A stretch of DNA of 64,000 bases. Source: an uncultured Flavobacteriaceae bacterium (GTDB lineage: Bacteria; Bacteroidota; Bacteroidia; Flavobacteriales; Flavobacteriaceae). Within the stretch, counting starts at the first letter, position 1. Each line of letters opens with the position of its first letter. The notes under the pieces are model-generated. The model did no database searches. It saw only the letters and a program-made list of their open reading frames with translations, and was not told the DNA's origin. Where the stretch lies: contig CALIIC010000093.1 in NCBI GenBank assembly GCA_938020445.1, positions 1 through 64,000 of the forward strand, given 5' to 3'. The translations under genes were made by a program, and so were the position numbers. Of this stretch, positions 41,617 to 50,801 are shown piece by piece.

Positions 41617-42339
41617 CTATTTTACAGTATAGGGTAAAGACAAATCACCACTGGCAACACCAAACACTTCATAAACTCCCAAAAGTGGTAGGTCCTCTTT
41701 GCTGCCGTTTACCTGCATAAAGGCCGTAACGCCGTCGTAAGTGAAATTTATTTGGTGATTGATGCGATAATCGGGTACTACCACTCGAATGGTGTTTGCT
41801 TTCGTGATCACTGGAAAGCCCGGAGAGTCCATATACATGGGCATTCCAGGATTTGTAGGTGGTAATACGACCGTGGTATCGTCTTTTTTAAACTGTTTTA
41901 CCGACAGGCCGCCGGTTACGCGTTCGTCTTTGACCAACAGCACCCAATGCGGATGCCAAACGATTCCGTCATTGTCGAAGGTTCGGTCATTGTTCTCATC
42001 CCAAAGCGGCGTATCATCAAAATCGGGATGTGAGGTCAATGCCAGGGCAACGATGCCCTCGGTTTCCCCGAAACCTACGTCAGTCGATTTTAGCGTCGTG
42101 GGAAACACATACCCCAGTACCGGGGCACCATCAAGCTGCCCCACTGGTGTTGGGGTCGTTTTTCCCGCGGTTCCCTTCACCTGAATTTCCCAGACGGTCG
42201 CACCAATCTCCGCTTGGTGTACAACCGCCACTTCTTCAATTGAGAAATCAGCTGAATTATAGGTGCTTTTCTGTGCGCAAGAGGTTGTAAAAAAACCACT
42301 GAATACCGCCGTGGCGGCTACTACTATTGTTATTTTCAT
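41617..42339 (-). CDS. Exported protein of unknown function
   Basis: This 240-residue protein has a signal peptide with a possible lipobox Cys (FSGFFTTSCAQ). The mature part has many beta strands, with WHPHWVLLVKDERVTGGLSVKQF, LPPTNPGMPMYMDSPGF and a C-terminal GVYEVFGVASGDLSLPYTVK. No family recognised with certainty. It is co-transcribed with DUF2024. A MarR-type operator 37 bp upstream of the start points to control by the neighbouring MarR protein. Confidence 0.72.
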   Translation of the reverse strand: MKITIVVAATAVFSGFFTTSCAQKSTYNSADFSIEEVAVVHQAEIGATVWEIQVKGTAGKTTPTPVGQLDGAPVLGYVFPTTLKSTDVGFGETEGIVALALTSHPDFDDTPLWDENNDRTFDNDGIVWHPHWVLLVKDERVTGGLSVKQFKKDDTTVVLPPTNPGMPMYMDSPGFPVITKANTIRVVVPDYRINHQINFTYDGVTAFMQVNGSKEDLPLLGVYEVFGVASGDLSLPYTVK

Positions 42340-42375
42340 TTTATTGGATTTAAAAAGTCAGGAATCGATATATAT

Positions 42376-42388
42376 TTAGGATTCCTAA
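42376..42388. promoter_or_regulatory. Perfect palindromic operator TTAGGA-T-TCCTAA upstream of the 41617 operon
   Basis: TTAGGA, one base, TCCTAA is a perfect inverted repeat about 40 bp upstream of the start codon. On the minus strand it is followed by TAAATATA, a weak -10. Matches the site at 42669 in 12 of 13 positions. Confidence 0.6.
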
Positions 42389-42406
42389 CTTTATAGTTTA
42401 AAAAAA

Positions 42407-42631
42407 TTACCCTTTTACAGCTTCCATAGATGCTCCGAAATTCAGATGCAATACTTGGCCATTTGGAGTCAATAACGCTGGTACGGATGCCACACCGGCA
42501 TCCTCCGCTTCGGAAATACGTGTTCGTTCTTCCCCGATATGTACCCTTTCGACACCGATTAAAGAAATAATTTCATGTTCTGCACTAATGCAAACCGGAC
42601 AGCCCGCATGGTAAAAAATTGCTTTTTTCAT
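42407..42631 (-). CDS. Small thioredoxin/glutaredoxin-like protein
   Basis: The 74-residue protein has AIFYHAGCPVCISAEHEI, a CPVC redox motif after the first beta strand, VASVPALLTPNG with the cis-Pro, and a short C-terminal helix. Its size fits a minimal thioredoxin fold. Likely reduces a partner protein in the cytoplasm. It has its own upstream operator of the MarR type at 42669. Confidence 0.88.
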   Translation of the reverse strand: MKKAIFYHAGCPVCISAEHEIISLIGVERVHIGEERTRISEAEDAGVASVPALLTPNGQVLHLNFGASMEAVKG

Positions 42632-42661
42632 TCTACTTCTGTTTTAAGTTAAATTATACTT

Positions 42662-42685
42662 CAAATTTAGTAAGGATTCCTAACT
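42662..42685 (-). promoter_or_regulatory. Operator and -10 element of the thioredoxin-like gene
   Basis: AGTAAGGA-T-TCCTAACT (42669-42685) is a 17-bp inverted repeat with one mismatch between arms. On the minus strand it is followed directly by TAAATTTG (42669-42662), a full match to TAnnTTTG. Overlap of operator and promoter suggests repression. Confidence 0.6.
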
Positions 42686-42696
42686 ATATAATTTAT

Positions 42697-42846
42697 TTAT
42701 GATATGTTTTTCTTATGGCATGCTTTAAAAAATTGATAATAGCGGGCATTGCCCTTATCGAAATCCACACTTGGTATGTTGTTTACGCTGCTGTAAAACC
42801 TTCGGGAAATCAGGTTACCGTATAGTACAATAAAGAATATTCCCAT
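42697..42846 (-). CDS. Possible 49-aa one-span membrane peptide or gene remnant
   Basis: A frame too short for the ORF track runs MGIFFIVLYGNLISRRFYSS to KACHKKNIS and a stop at 42697. It has one hydrophobic stretch and looks protein-like. Just upstream, a different frame (42815-43021) is also open, so this may be the tail of a frameshifted gene rather than an intact one. Confidence 0.25.
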   Translation of the reverse strand: MGIFFIVLYGNLISRRFYSSVNNIPSVDFDKGNARYYQFFKACHKKNIS

Positions 42847-43063
42847 GATAACAGCAACTGTTCGGCCATTTTAAAACCAATTCCTTCCATCTTACTTTAT
42901 TCAATAGCCACCTCATTCCAATCGAATCAATCGGTGCCCCTTCAACTTTTTCCACATCTCGACTCCTGCTCATTACCATTATTCTTGTAAAGGCCTTCTT
43001 GACACCGAACGTAAGAACCAAAAAAGCGACCGCTCAGCCTCCTGTCCTGTTCATTTGTAGAAA

Positions 43064-43095
43064 GAAAAACAGCGGGTGTTCACCCGCTGTTTTTA
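43064..43095. terminator. Strong intrinsic terminator
   Basis: ACAGCGGGTG-TT-CACCCGCTGT is a 10-bp perfect stem flanked by A and T runs, 26 bp after the stop of the metzincin lipoprotein gene. It can work in both directions. Confidence 0.9.
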
Positions 43096-43120
43096 AGCCT
43101 AGCTCCAAACATATACCTCC

Positions 43121-44497
43121 CTATTTTCCGGCCAAATATCCCAAAGAAAGTAAATTACTATAGCCTTCGTTAGACTTTTGATTAAAATCAGCCCCACTCG
43201 TCACCATCACTTGGTCTAAAGCGTCGTTTGATTTCTGCATTACCCTTACCTCAATTCCTCCGCTAGAGGGCTCACTTTGCCAGAGATAACCCAAAAACCT
43301 ATTAATGTCAACGCTATCACTCCAATAGTTAAGCACATAATAACGAGTTATACCATTCACGGTAACGTCGTACTCATACAACGGAAGATAACCAGACTGA
43401 GCACTGGAACTGATTCTCCCTAAGATGTCAACACTATCAAACTCATCTGTGGTATACTCTAACCCTGTATATTCTTTATGATAACTAAAAACATTTGTGC
43501 CGTTCTTTACACCATTGTAGCGAATCAAAAGATTGCCCCCATTTTTATTTTTACCGAAAAGATTGTACAACCCTATTTTATCGGCCATGGTAAAGGGCAG
43601 GTCATATCCCACTGCGCAAGAAATCATATAAGAATCTTGAAGAGCGGCCGTTGCGATATTCTCGGTTCCATCGATGGCGTAATATTGAGAATCCGGAGTG
43701 GTAGAGGACTCCGAGCCTTGGCAATTTTGAAATGCCTGAGGTTGCAAATGATTGGTATGTAGCATCCCTATGGCATGTCCCAGTTCGTGAGCCAGCAAGC
43801 TAACCCTTTGCCCATGGAAACCTATTAAAAGATCAAATTTTATTCTCATGTTTTCTCCAGGCTTATCGACCGCTTGTCCCGCTTCCCCCTCCGGAAGGTC
43901 GGTCAACGCCAACTCTGAAATAACATCCCAATATGCTTTTATGTCGGCATTGTTCTTAGATGTAGTAAGCTCAAATCGGATTCCCAGATCAAGATTGTTG
44001 TATCTATCCATAGCCGCTTGCATATCACTCTCCATAAAAAAATTCACCCAAAAACCCAAGTGGACCTTTATGGTTTTTTGCGAACCATCAAAAGGTCGGG
44101 CGACCCAATTCTTATAACGATAAACTCTTCTGGTCTGCCCAGAGGAATCTTTTATTGTACTGGGCACCAGCATAGCATCCATCTGAGATTCACTTATGAG
44201 CATGTCTCCCTCTACCACATAGCTGTTCGCCTCTTTTTCGGTCCCTTCAAAACCCTCAGTATCTCCTAAACGATAGGTACGTTCGTCGATAGTAAAGCCC
44301 ATTTTTTCCAATTTCCCCCGTACCTGTGGTGGTATATTGGATACAGGTCTTACCAGTGGTGTTCTATTTTCATTCTCTCGTATAAATTCAGCAATTGGAT
44401 CCTCTATCGGTTCTGCAAAATCTTCCTCTTTGTGGCAGGCTTGAAACAAACCGACCATTAGCACTAGTACAATACTGTACACCTTTAAATTTTTCAT
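43121..44497 (-). CDS. Metzincin lipoprotein protease (M57-like, HEIGH type)
   Basis: The 458-residue protein has a lipoprotein signal (SIVLVLMVGLFQACHK) and an intact metzincin site LLAHELGHAIGMLHTNH (HExxHxxGxxH), followed further on by a Met-turn region (DSYMISCAVGYDLPFTMADK). Upstream of the active site lies NNADIKAYW, a common substrate-strand element, and the tail is beta-rich. It probably cleaves proteins outside the cell or at the outer membrane. A strong terminator follows. Confidence 0.9.
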   Translation of the reverse strand: MKNLKVYSIVLVLMVGLFQACHKEEDFAEPIEDPIAEFIRENENRTPLVRPVSNIPPQVRGKLEKMGFTIDERTYRLGDTEGFEGTEKEANSYVVEGDMLISESQMDAMLVPSTIKDSSGQTRRVYRYKNWVARPFDGSQKTIKVHLGFWVNFFMESDMQAAMDRYNNLDLGIRFELTTSKNNADIKAYWDVISELALTDLPEGEAGQAVDKPGENMRIKFDLLIGFHGQRVSLLAHELGHAIGMLHTNHLQPQAFQNCQGSESSTTPDSQYYAIDGTENIATAALQDSYMISCAVGYDLPFTMADKIGLYNLFGKNKNGGNLLIRYNGVKNGTNVFSYHKEYTGLEYTTDEFDSVDILGRISSSAQSGYLPLYEYDVTVNGITRYYVLNYWSDSVDINRFLGYLWQSEPSSGGIEVRVMQKSNDALDQVMVTSGADFNQKSNEGYSNLLSLGYLAGK

Positions 44498-44810
44498 AAG
44501 TACGTTTTATTTAGTTAAAAATAGAAGAGGTATGTCTCTTTAAATGAGTCAAAAAGCTATTTTTCCCTTTTTGCTACTTTTTATCATTGCACAGGCCTGA
44601 AATACAAGTCAAAAAAACGCGAAAGAGAACACCGAACCGTTGGTTTTGATGTTAGATGTTATCAGCCTCCCTCTTTGATGTTAATTTGTGTTAAAATTAC
44701 TTCATAGATTACCTGATTTGGAAGCTAAGTAATAGTCGTTGTATATAGTAAATAAATGGCCTATAGAACGAATAGAAGTATCCTGAAAAGCGGGAAGGGG
44801 TATTTTTGGT
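44498..44810. other. Gap of about 310 bp without a clear gene
   Basis: This AT-rich stretch separates the metzincin lipoprotein from the MtfA-like gene. It includes a short GATGTTAGATGTTA motif near 44648, similar in sequence to the GTTAGAT unit at 27421. No ORF, tRNA or hairpin stands out. Confidence 0.5.
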
Positions 44811-45599
44811 TTACTGAAATTCGAATTTGAGCATGCTCTTGACGATTCCGTACAGCTCGGGGAAATCTGTGTGAAACTTAGTCGGGGTCTCTACATAGTT
44901 CTCGACCGCGACCGAGAAGAATTCCTGTGGGTTGGTCATCCCGTATTCTCGAAAATACTGTGCCGTCTCTAACTGGCCACGAAAATCATCGAGCGCCAAA
45001 AGTGCTTTAATTTTCCTAAAACCCACCCTGAACTTGAGGGCCTCCCAAGAACCCTTTTGTTTCATTTCGTAGCTCAATGCATGGGCGAACTCATGCATTG
45101 CCAGGTTCATATTGTCATTCGGAATTTTAAAGCCTTCCCATAGTTTCTCAGCCGAGAACACCACTGTTTTAAAAAAGGGGTTGTACTCTCCGAAATGATG
45201 TCTTCGACCAATTCGCGAATAATATTGTGAAGGATATACTATAATTCGCAGCAGTGAGCGGCGCATTTTATAATTTTTCAGTCCCAAGGTCATCAAGACG
45301 ATGCTACCACTTAAGATGAGTCTAATATCGGCTTGGCGGGTCACATCGCCATAAAAGACAAATTTTTTTCGGCTTAAAAACCATTGAATGCGCTCTTCAC
45401 ACCTTTTTCTTTGCGAATCGGGCAATTTTCGATATACCGGAAAATTATCGAACAAAATACCCCTATCCGCTTCGGTAATGGGTTTTAATTTTACAAACGG
45501 ATTGAACTGCATCAAGCCTATTGCATAATAAATGATATACAATAGTTGACAAACAATATAGACTCCAGCAAGAATCGCAAAGATCTTTGGTCCGAACAT
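44811..45599 (-). CDS. MtfA-like zinc peptidase with N-terminal membrane span
   Basis: The 262-residue protein has one N-terminal hydrophobic span (IFAILAGVYIVCQLLYIIYYAIGL), then a domain with the MtfA (M90) marks: RIIVYPSQYYSR, NMNLAMHEFAHALSYEMK with the HEFAH zinc site, and the downstream EFFSVAVENYVETPTKFH that supplies the Glu ligand. MtfA is a glucose-PTS regulator in E. coli; here no PTS gene is near, so the role is unknown. argS lies just upstream. Confidence 0.9.
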   Translation of the reverse strand: MFGPKIFAILAGVYIVCQLLYIIYYAIGLMQFNPFVKLKPITEADRGILFDNFPVYRKLPDSQRKRCEERIQWFLSRKKFVFYGDVTRQADIRLILSGSIVLMTLGLKNYKMRRSLLRIIVYPSQYYSRIGRRHHFGEYNPFFKTVVFSAEKLWEGFKIPNDNMNLAMHEFAHALSYEMKQKGSWEALKFRVGFRKIKALLALDDFRGQLETAQYFREYGMTNPQEFFSVAVENYVETPTKFHTDFPELYGIVKSMLKFEFQ

Positions 45600-45648
45600 A
45601 CAGTTTAAAAACTTAGAAAACCGGAATTAATTGCAACGGATCGTTGCG

Positions 45649-47433
45649 TTACATTCTTTCGGGCACCTGAATACCCAATAAAAGAAAGGCCGATTGCACC
45701 ACCTCTGCCACTTTTTTGGAAAGTTGCACCCGAAACGATTTTTGATCTACATTGGTCTCTCCCAAAATAGATACTTGCTGGTAAAACGAATTGAACCCTT
45801 TTACCAAATCGTAGGTATAATTTGCAATCAAGGCCGGACTATACTGCTGAGCGGCCAACTGAATGGTCTCGGGAAAATGCCGTAATTGTTTCAATAGTTC
45901 CTTTTCTTTTGGGTGAAGCCCAACTTTGGTATCCACCGCTTCCATAGGCACACCCAAACTGTCGGCCTTGCGTAAAATAGACTGTATACGTGCGTAGGTA
46001 TATTGTATAAACGGACCCGTATTGCCTTGAAAATCGACTGACTCCTCTGGATCGAACAGAATTCGTTTTTTCGGATCTACCTTTAAAATATAGTACTTCA
46101 AGGCTCCCAAACCGATCATTTTATACAACTGCTGTTTTTCGGTTTCGGAATACTCCTCCAACTTGCCGAGCTCCTCAGAAATATTGCCTGCTGTCTGTGT
46201 CATCTCTACCATCAAATCATCGGCATCTACCACCGTACCTTCTCGGCTCTTCATTTTTCCGCTGGGAAGATCCACCATCCCGTAGCTTAAATGATGCAGC
46301 TTTTCCGCCCATGAAAAGCCTAGTTTTTTAAGAATCAGAAAAAGTACTTTAAAATGATAGTCCTGCTCATTCCCCACAGTATAGACCATTCCTCCGATGT
46401 CCGGGTAATCTTTTACCCGCTGAATGGCGGTTCCAATATCTTGGGTCATATAGACTGCAGTCCCGTCGGAACGTAATACAATTTTTTCATCCAAACCTTC
46501 GTCGGTCAAATCAATCCACACACTGCCATCGTCTTTTCTATAAAAAACACCTTTTTCCAAACCATCTGCCACCACATCTTTTCCCAGTAGATAGGTATTG
46601 CTTTCGTAATAGAGCTGATCAAAATCTACACCCAGATTCTTATATGTAACATCAAATCCTTCATAGACCCACCCATTCATTTTTTTCCACAGGGCGACAA
46701 CTTCTTCGTCCCCTGCTTCCCAATTACGCAGCATCTCTTGTGCTTCTTGTAAAATAGGAGCCTCTTTCTCAGCAACTTTCAAATCAGCTCCCTCGGCAAC
46801 TAGCTTTGCAATTTCTTCCTTGTATGCCTTGTCAAACGTCACATAATAATTCCCTACAAGCTTGTCGCCTTTTAAACCAGTACTTTCGGGGGTTTCTCCA
46901 CTTCCAAAGCGCTGCCAAGCAACCATACTCTTACAAATATGGATGCCCCGATCGTTGATTATTTGTGTTTTATACACCTTTTTACCCGCCGCTTTTAAAA
47001 TCTCCGCGACGGAATATCCTAAGAGATTGTTGCGGATGTGTCCTAAATGAAGTGGTTTGTTCGTGTTGGGAGAAGAATACTCGACCATTACCGCATCTGA
47101 ATCGGCCGGTGTTGCATATCCGAAATTTTCCTGAGATCGAATGCCATTAAAAAAGTGTAGATAGTACTCGTCCGAAATCACAATATTCAAAAAACCTTTG
47201 ATCACATTAAAAGCAACCACTTCGGCAACCGCCTCGACCAAAAATTCCCCTATCTGCTCCCCTATCTGAGCCGGATTGCCCTTCACAAAACGCAGCATTG
47301 GAAAGACCACCACCGTAATATCCCCTTCAAAATCCTTTCGCGTAGGCTGAAATTCTACCGAAGGTAGCTCCACTTCAAACAAAGACAATACTGCCTTTTT
47401 CACTTCGGTTTCCAATGTGTGTTGTATGTTCAT
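45649..47433 (-). CDS. argS: Arginyl-tRNA synthetase
   Basis: The 594-residue class Ia synthetase has an N-terminal additional domain and the HIGH-like motif NKPLHLGHIRNNLLG, then GIHICKSMVAWQ, and the KMSKS-like LPSGKMKSREGTVVDADD. Further downstream, VDFQGNTGPFIQYTYARI precedes the anticodon-binding DALR domain. It charges tRNA-Arg. Length and domain order are normal. Confidence 0.97.
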   Translation of the reverse strand: MNIQHTLETEVKKAVLSLFEVELPSVEFQPTRKDFEGDITVVVFPMLRFVKGNPAQIGEQIGEFLVEAVAEVVAFNVIKGFLNIVISDEYYLHFFNGIRSQENFGYATPADSDAVMVEYSSPNTNKPLHLGHIRNNLLGYSVAEILKAAGKKVYKTQIINDRGIHICKSMVAWQRFGSGETPESTGLKGDKLVGNYYVTFDKAYKEEIAKLVAEGADLKVAEKEAPILQEAQEMLRNWEAGDEEVVALWKKMNGWVYEGFDVTYKNLGVDFDQLYYESNTYLLGKDVVADGLEKGVFYRKDDGSVWIDLTDEGLDEKIVLRSDGTAVYMTQDIGTAIQRVKDYPDIGGMVYTVGNEQDYHFKVLFLILKKLGFSWAEKLHHLSYGMVDLPSGKMKSREGTVVDADDLMVEMTQTAGNISEELGKLEEYSETEKQQLYKMIGLGALKYYILKVDPKKRILFDPEESVDFQGNTGPFIQYTYARIQSILRKADSLGVPMEAVDTKVGLHPKEKELLKQLRHFPETIQLAAQQYSPALIANYTYDLVKGFNSFYQQVSILGETNVDQKSFRVQLSKKVAEVVQSAFLLLGIQVPERM

Positions 47434-47455
47434 CGATTCTTCCTTTCTAAGGGTG

Positions 47456-47463
47456 CAAAACTA
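47456..47463 (-). promoter_or_regulatory. Candidate -10 of argS
   Basis: On the minus strand TAGTTTTG matches TAnnTTTG about 25 bp upstream of the argS ATG. A -33 element is not clear. Confidence 0.4.
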
Positions 47464-47675
47464 ATCAATTTTTATGCTTTTACAGCTGTGCGAATGGGAA
47501 TGCCTCGCTTTTCACTAACTTTATAAAAAAGAATTGTTGATGGAGCATCTTCCTGCATTCCTTTCGTGTTGGCTTCTTTGCTGACAAGAAAACCGGGATT
47601 CATACGACTCAAGGGAATAGATGCAATGTTAGACGCACACGGAATAACAATCAAACTCGCGCAATACCAAGAAGC

Positions 47676-48101
47676 ATGCTGGTAAACGTATCGTATACTA
47701 ATAAGCACATTACTAGGAAGGTAGACACAGCCGTCGGAAAACCCTTTCCGTTAAAAGACCGCTGGAAGATGGGAGGCATTGGCTCCCCCAAGTTGTTCAT
47801 TACCGAAACCAGCGTCGAAATTCACAATCTTTTGATTCTCGATAACAATGTAAATTCCTGCAATATCGAAATGCGCCCTAAAGGCATCATATTGCGGTTT
47901 CGTTCCTTATTGGAAACCTATGCCCTTGTAATTCCCTATTACAAGCTTAGCGTTTACAAAGGTGATTTTGCCGTGTACTCTGTGTATCGAGATCATCATT
48001 TTATCAAAGTACGATCGGATACCAAGGCCATTCAAAAGTTTTTTAGAAAGTTGTTGGATTATAAGGCCGATAATGCCCCTACTTCTATTGAAGATTTGTA
48101 A
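47676..48101 (+). CDS. Small conserved protein, PH-like in appearance
   Basis: This 141-residue protein has no signal sequence; strands such as LFITETSVEIHNLLILDNNVN and GIILRFRSLLETYALVIPYYKLSVYKGDFAVYSVYRDHHFIKV suggest an all-beta fold like small PH-type domains found in Bacteroidetes, and KAIQKFFRKLLDYKA is a C-terminal helix. Function unknown. It is immediately upstream (3 bp) of the SDR gene, so both are likely one transcript. Confidence 0.7.
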   Translation: MLVNVSYTNKHITRKVDTAVGKPFPLKDRWKMGGIGSPKLFITETSVEIHNLLILDNNVNSCNIEMRPKGIILRFRSLLETYALVIPYYKLSVYKGDFAVYSVYRDHHFIKVRSDTKAIQKFFRKLLDYKADNAPTSIEDL

Positions 48102-48104
48102 CCT

Positions 48105-49529
48105 ATGAAAATACTCCTCACCGGTGCCAACGGCTATATCGGCATGCGCCTCCTTCCCCAACTATTAGCACTGGGCCACCAAGTCGTCTGTGCGGTGCGG
48201 GACGCGGAACGACTATCGGTCGATGTGGAAATTCGGTCTCAGATAGAAGTCATCGAAATAGACTTTTTACAAGAAATGGTCCCCGGTTTGCTTCCTTCGG
48301 ACATTGATGCAGCCTACTTTCTCATTCATTCCATGAGTTCTTCCACCAAAGAGTTTGATGCGATGGAATCGGCTACCGCGCATCACTTTAATGGTTATCT
48401 GGCCAACACCAATGCAAAACAAGTTATTTACCTCAGCGGTATTGCCAACGAAGAAAACCTTTCAAAGCATCTTTGGTCCCGAAAAAATGTAGAAGGAATT
48501 CTAGCACAAGGCACCTTTGCACTTACAGTACTACGGGCAGGTATAATCGTGGGATCCGGCAGTTCCTCTTTTGAAATTATCAGGGACCTCTGCGAAAAGT
48601 TACCCTTTATGATTACCCCAAAATGGGTTCTTACCAAAACGCAACCGATTGCCATTCGGGATGTCATTCATTTTCTAACGGGCGTTTTGGGCAACGATCA
48701 GGCGTATGGTTCTTTTGACATTGCCGGACCGAATGTGCTTAGTTACAAACAAATGATGCAACAGTACGCGAAAGTCCGTGGCTTTAAAAACTGGATCGTC
48801 ACCGTTCCTATCATGACCCCAAAGCTATCGTCTTATTGGTTGTATTTTGTGACCTCTACCTCTTACAAGCTGGCAATGAACCTAGTAGATAGCATGAAAA
48901 TAGAAGTTATTGCCAGAGACAATCGGTTACAGCAATTACTGGGTATCAAAACACATACCTATGCAGCGGCAATTGACATGGCCTTTAAAAAAATAGCCCA
49001 AAACCTAGTCGTTAGTAGTTGGAAGGACAGCATGGTAAGCGGGCGTTTCAACAAAGACTTGGGCAAGTACATACAAGTACCCAAATATGGGGTGTTAAAA
49101 GACGTACAACAGCGGGTCGTTACTAATCCGGATCAGGTACTTAAAAACATCTGGCGGATCGGGGGCGATCATGGCTGGTACTATGGTAATTGGTTATGGA
49201 AGACGCGCGGACTATTAGACAAAGCGATTGGTGGGGTGGGTCTTCGCAGGGGCCGTACCCATCCCGATAAGTTGTTTCCCGGCGATTCGCTGGACTTTTG
49301 GCGGGTACTCCTAGCGGATAAAAAAGAAAAACGCTTGCTTTTGTTCGCTGAAATGCGGCTCCCGGGAGAAGCGTGGCTGGAATTTAAGATCGATACCGAC
49401 AATGTATTGCACCAGACCGCTACTTTTAGGCCACGCGGGCTACGAGGACGGTTGTACTGGTATAGCATTGTGCCCTTGCATTACTTTATTTTCGGGGGGA
49501 TGATACGTAATATCGCCAAGGCGAAGTAA
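48105..49529 (+). CDS. SDR-family protein with C-terminal DUF2867
   Basis: The 474-residue protein has an N-terminal NAD(P)-binding domain (ILLTGANGYIGMRLLPQLL), YLSGIANEE, and an atypical SDR structure, followed by a C-terminal DUF2867-like region (IWRIGGDHGWYYGNWLWKTRGLLDKAIGGVGLRRG). Similar proteins are annotated as NAD-dependent epimerases with DUF2867; the reaction is not known. It follows the PH-like gene by 3 bp. Convergent with the GH-A-like lipoprotein. Confidence 0.9.
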   Translation: MKILLTGANGYIGMRLLPQLLALGHQVVCAVRDAERLSVDVEIRSQIEVIEIDFLQEMVPGLLPSDIDAAYFLIHSMSSSTKEFDAMESATAHHFNGYLANTNAKQVIYLSGIANEENLSKHLWSRKNVEGILAQGTFALTVLRAGIIVGSGSSSFEIIRDLCEKLPFMITPKWVLTKTQPIAIRDVIHFLTGVLGNDQAYGSFDIAGPNVLSYKQMMQQYAKVRGFKNWIVTVPIMTPKLSSYWLYFVTSTSYKLAMNLVDSMKIEVIARDNRLQQLLGIKTHTYAAAIDMAFKKIAQNLVVSSWKDSMVSGRFNKDLGKYIQVPKYGVLKDVQQRVVTNPDQVLKNIWRIGGDHGWYYGNWLWKTRGLLDKAIGGVGLRRGRTHPDKLFPGDSLDFWRVLLADKKEKRLLLFAEMRLPGEAWLEFKIDTDNVLHQTATFRPRGLRGRLYWYSIVPLHYFIFGGMIRNIAKAK

Positions 49530-49548
49530 TATATAGATGATCGCGTAC

Positions 49549-50670
49549 TTATTGTTTGGGAAGTGCCTTCCACTTTTGCCATTCCTGAAAGGCAGGGCGG
49601 GGGTTTCCTTCCCCGTCCAATAAACCATTGTCTCTCCAAACCTTCAGAATATCGGGCGAATTCTGCGTTTTTTCATACAAGCCATCATAATCACGGTATA
49701 CAAACCAAATCAAAAACGCGGCATCCAGTTCATTGCACGCTTCGAATAGCTTCGTCAGGTATTGTTCTTGCCATTCCTCGGTGCCTTTTACTTCTACTCC
49801 CAGATTCTCAATAATCAAATCCTCTGCACAAAAACCGGTCTCAGAAATGGCAAAAGGCTTTGCGCTGTCCAAATTTCTAAAATCGTTCAACCAAGTATTG
49901 GCAAAAAGTTGGGGATCCGCATCTCTTTGAAGATTGGTATACTCTAGAAAGGGATAGGTACTCATTGCGATCAAATCAGAATACTGTAACAACATTTGCG
50001 ATGTTTCCAACAATTCCGGATGCGAATTTTCAAAAGATCTGTCCTGCAGGGTCAAAAAAATCGGAAGGTCGGGATAGGCCGTTTTTAAGGATGTATAGGT
50101 GGCTTGTGCGAGGGTCAGAAACTGCGTAAAAGCTACCTCTTCTTTCTTAAAAGTAGCATTGGTTTCAATTCCGTAGGCGAAATAATCGGGCTGCACTTCA
50201 TCAATGATCCGTTTGCAATATTTTTCATAGGCCGCGATTACGTCTTGGTCATCAAAACTTTTACCTTCCCAAAAATCGGGCAAGTCTTGATGACTCCCCT
50301 CATTGTTCCAGTACCCTGCCAATTCTTTTCGGTTCTGCTGGGCCGGAGTGGCCGTCAATAAGATTTTAGTACCAGGTCGCAGCCCTGTTTTGGTGGCATT
50401 TAAGGTATTCTGAACTTCTGAGGGAAAAGGGGTATCGTTCAACGCTTCGTCCCATGGAACGCCATGGTCTAAATGGTTTAAGAAAATATCTCCATTGGCC
50501 GCAACTTCCTCATAGGTATCCAACTGTGCGGCAACGGTAAGATCATACGGAAAAGCCGTAAATCCCATGGTAAAAGAGCGGGTCTCCTGCGTCTCGACCA
50601 CTGTTGGGTCGTTCTCTTTTGCACAGCCCGACAAAACTGCTAATACTACAAGTAAACACCTGAATTTCAT
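49549..50670 (-). CDS. Clan GH-A-like lipoprotein glycoside hydrolase
   Basis: The 373-residue protein has a lipoprotein signal (LLVVLAVLSGCAK). The TIM-barrel pattern includes DYFAYGIETNATF, placed like the acid/base Glu, DLIAMSTYPF, and PFAISETGFCAED, placed like the nucleophile Glu of clan GH-A enzymes. It resembles GH53 or related endo-galactanase-like proteins at low similarity, so the substrate is uncertain. No SusCD or sulfatase neighbours are present. Confidence 0.72.
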   Translation of the reverse strand: MKFRCLLVVLAVLSGCAKENDPTVVETQETRSFTMGFTAFPYDLTVAAQLDTYEEVAANGDIFLNHLDHGVPWDEALNDTPFPSEVQNTLNATKTGLRPGTKILLTATPAQQNRKELAGYWNNEGSHQDLPDFWEGKSFDDQDVIAAYEKYCKRIIDEVQPDYFAYGIETNATFKKEEVAFTQFLTLAQATYTSLKTAYPDLPIFLTLQDRSFENSHPELLETSQMLLQYSDLIAMSTYPFLEYTNLQRDADPQLFANTWLNDFRNLDSAKPFAISETGFCAEDLIIENLGVEVKGTEEWQEQYLTKLFEACNELDAAFLIWFVYRDYDGLYEKTQNSPDILKVWRDNGLLDGEGNPRPAFQEWQKWKALPKQ

Positions 50671-50801
50671 TACAATAGACCTATAAGATGATAACGCAGA
50701 CAGGTAGGCCTATATTGTAGAAAGCTGAAAGCTATGACTCGTTTGTACCCTATGGACACATATCAAAACCATATCTACATTTAACCGGTGCAACGAGCCT
50801 A

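Larger units (their letters stand above)
42686..43120. other. Gene-poor gap of about 490 bp
   Basis: Between the thioredoxin-like gene and the metzincin lipoprotein I see only the operator at 42662, the doubtful 49-aa frame, an unconvincing frame at 42815-43021, and the terminator at 43064. No RNA gene or repeat array is evident. Confidence 0.5.

Noticed and set aside
44641-44660. Third TTAGATG-type array
   Set aside because: Only about one and a half units (GATGTTAGATGTTA) are present, which is too short to be called an array.
47472-47708. 78-aa minus-strand ORF between argS and the PH-like gene
   Set aside because: The product has no recognisable motif, it overlaps the start of the plus-strand gene at 47676, and its start codon has no supporting context. 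It could be a remnant, but I cannot support it as a gene.
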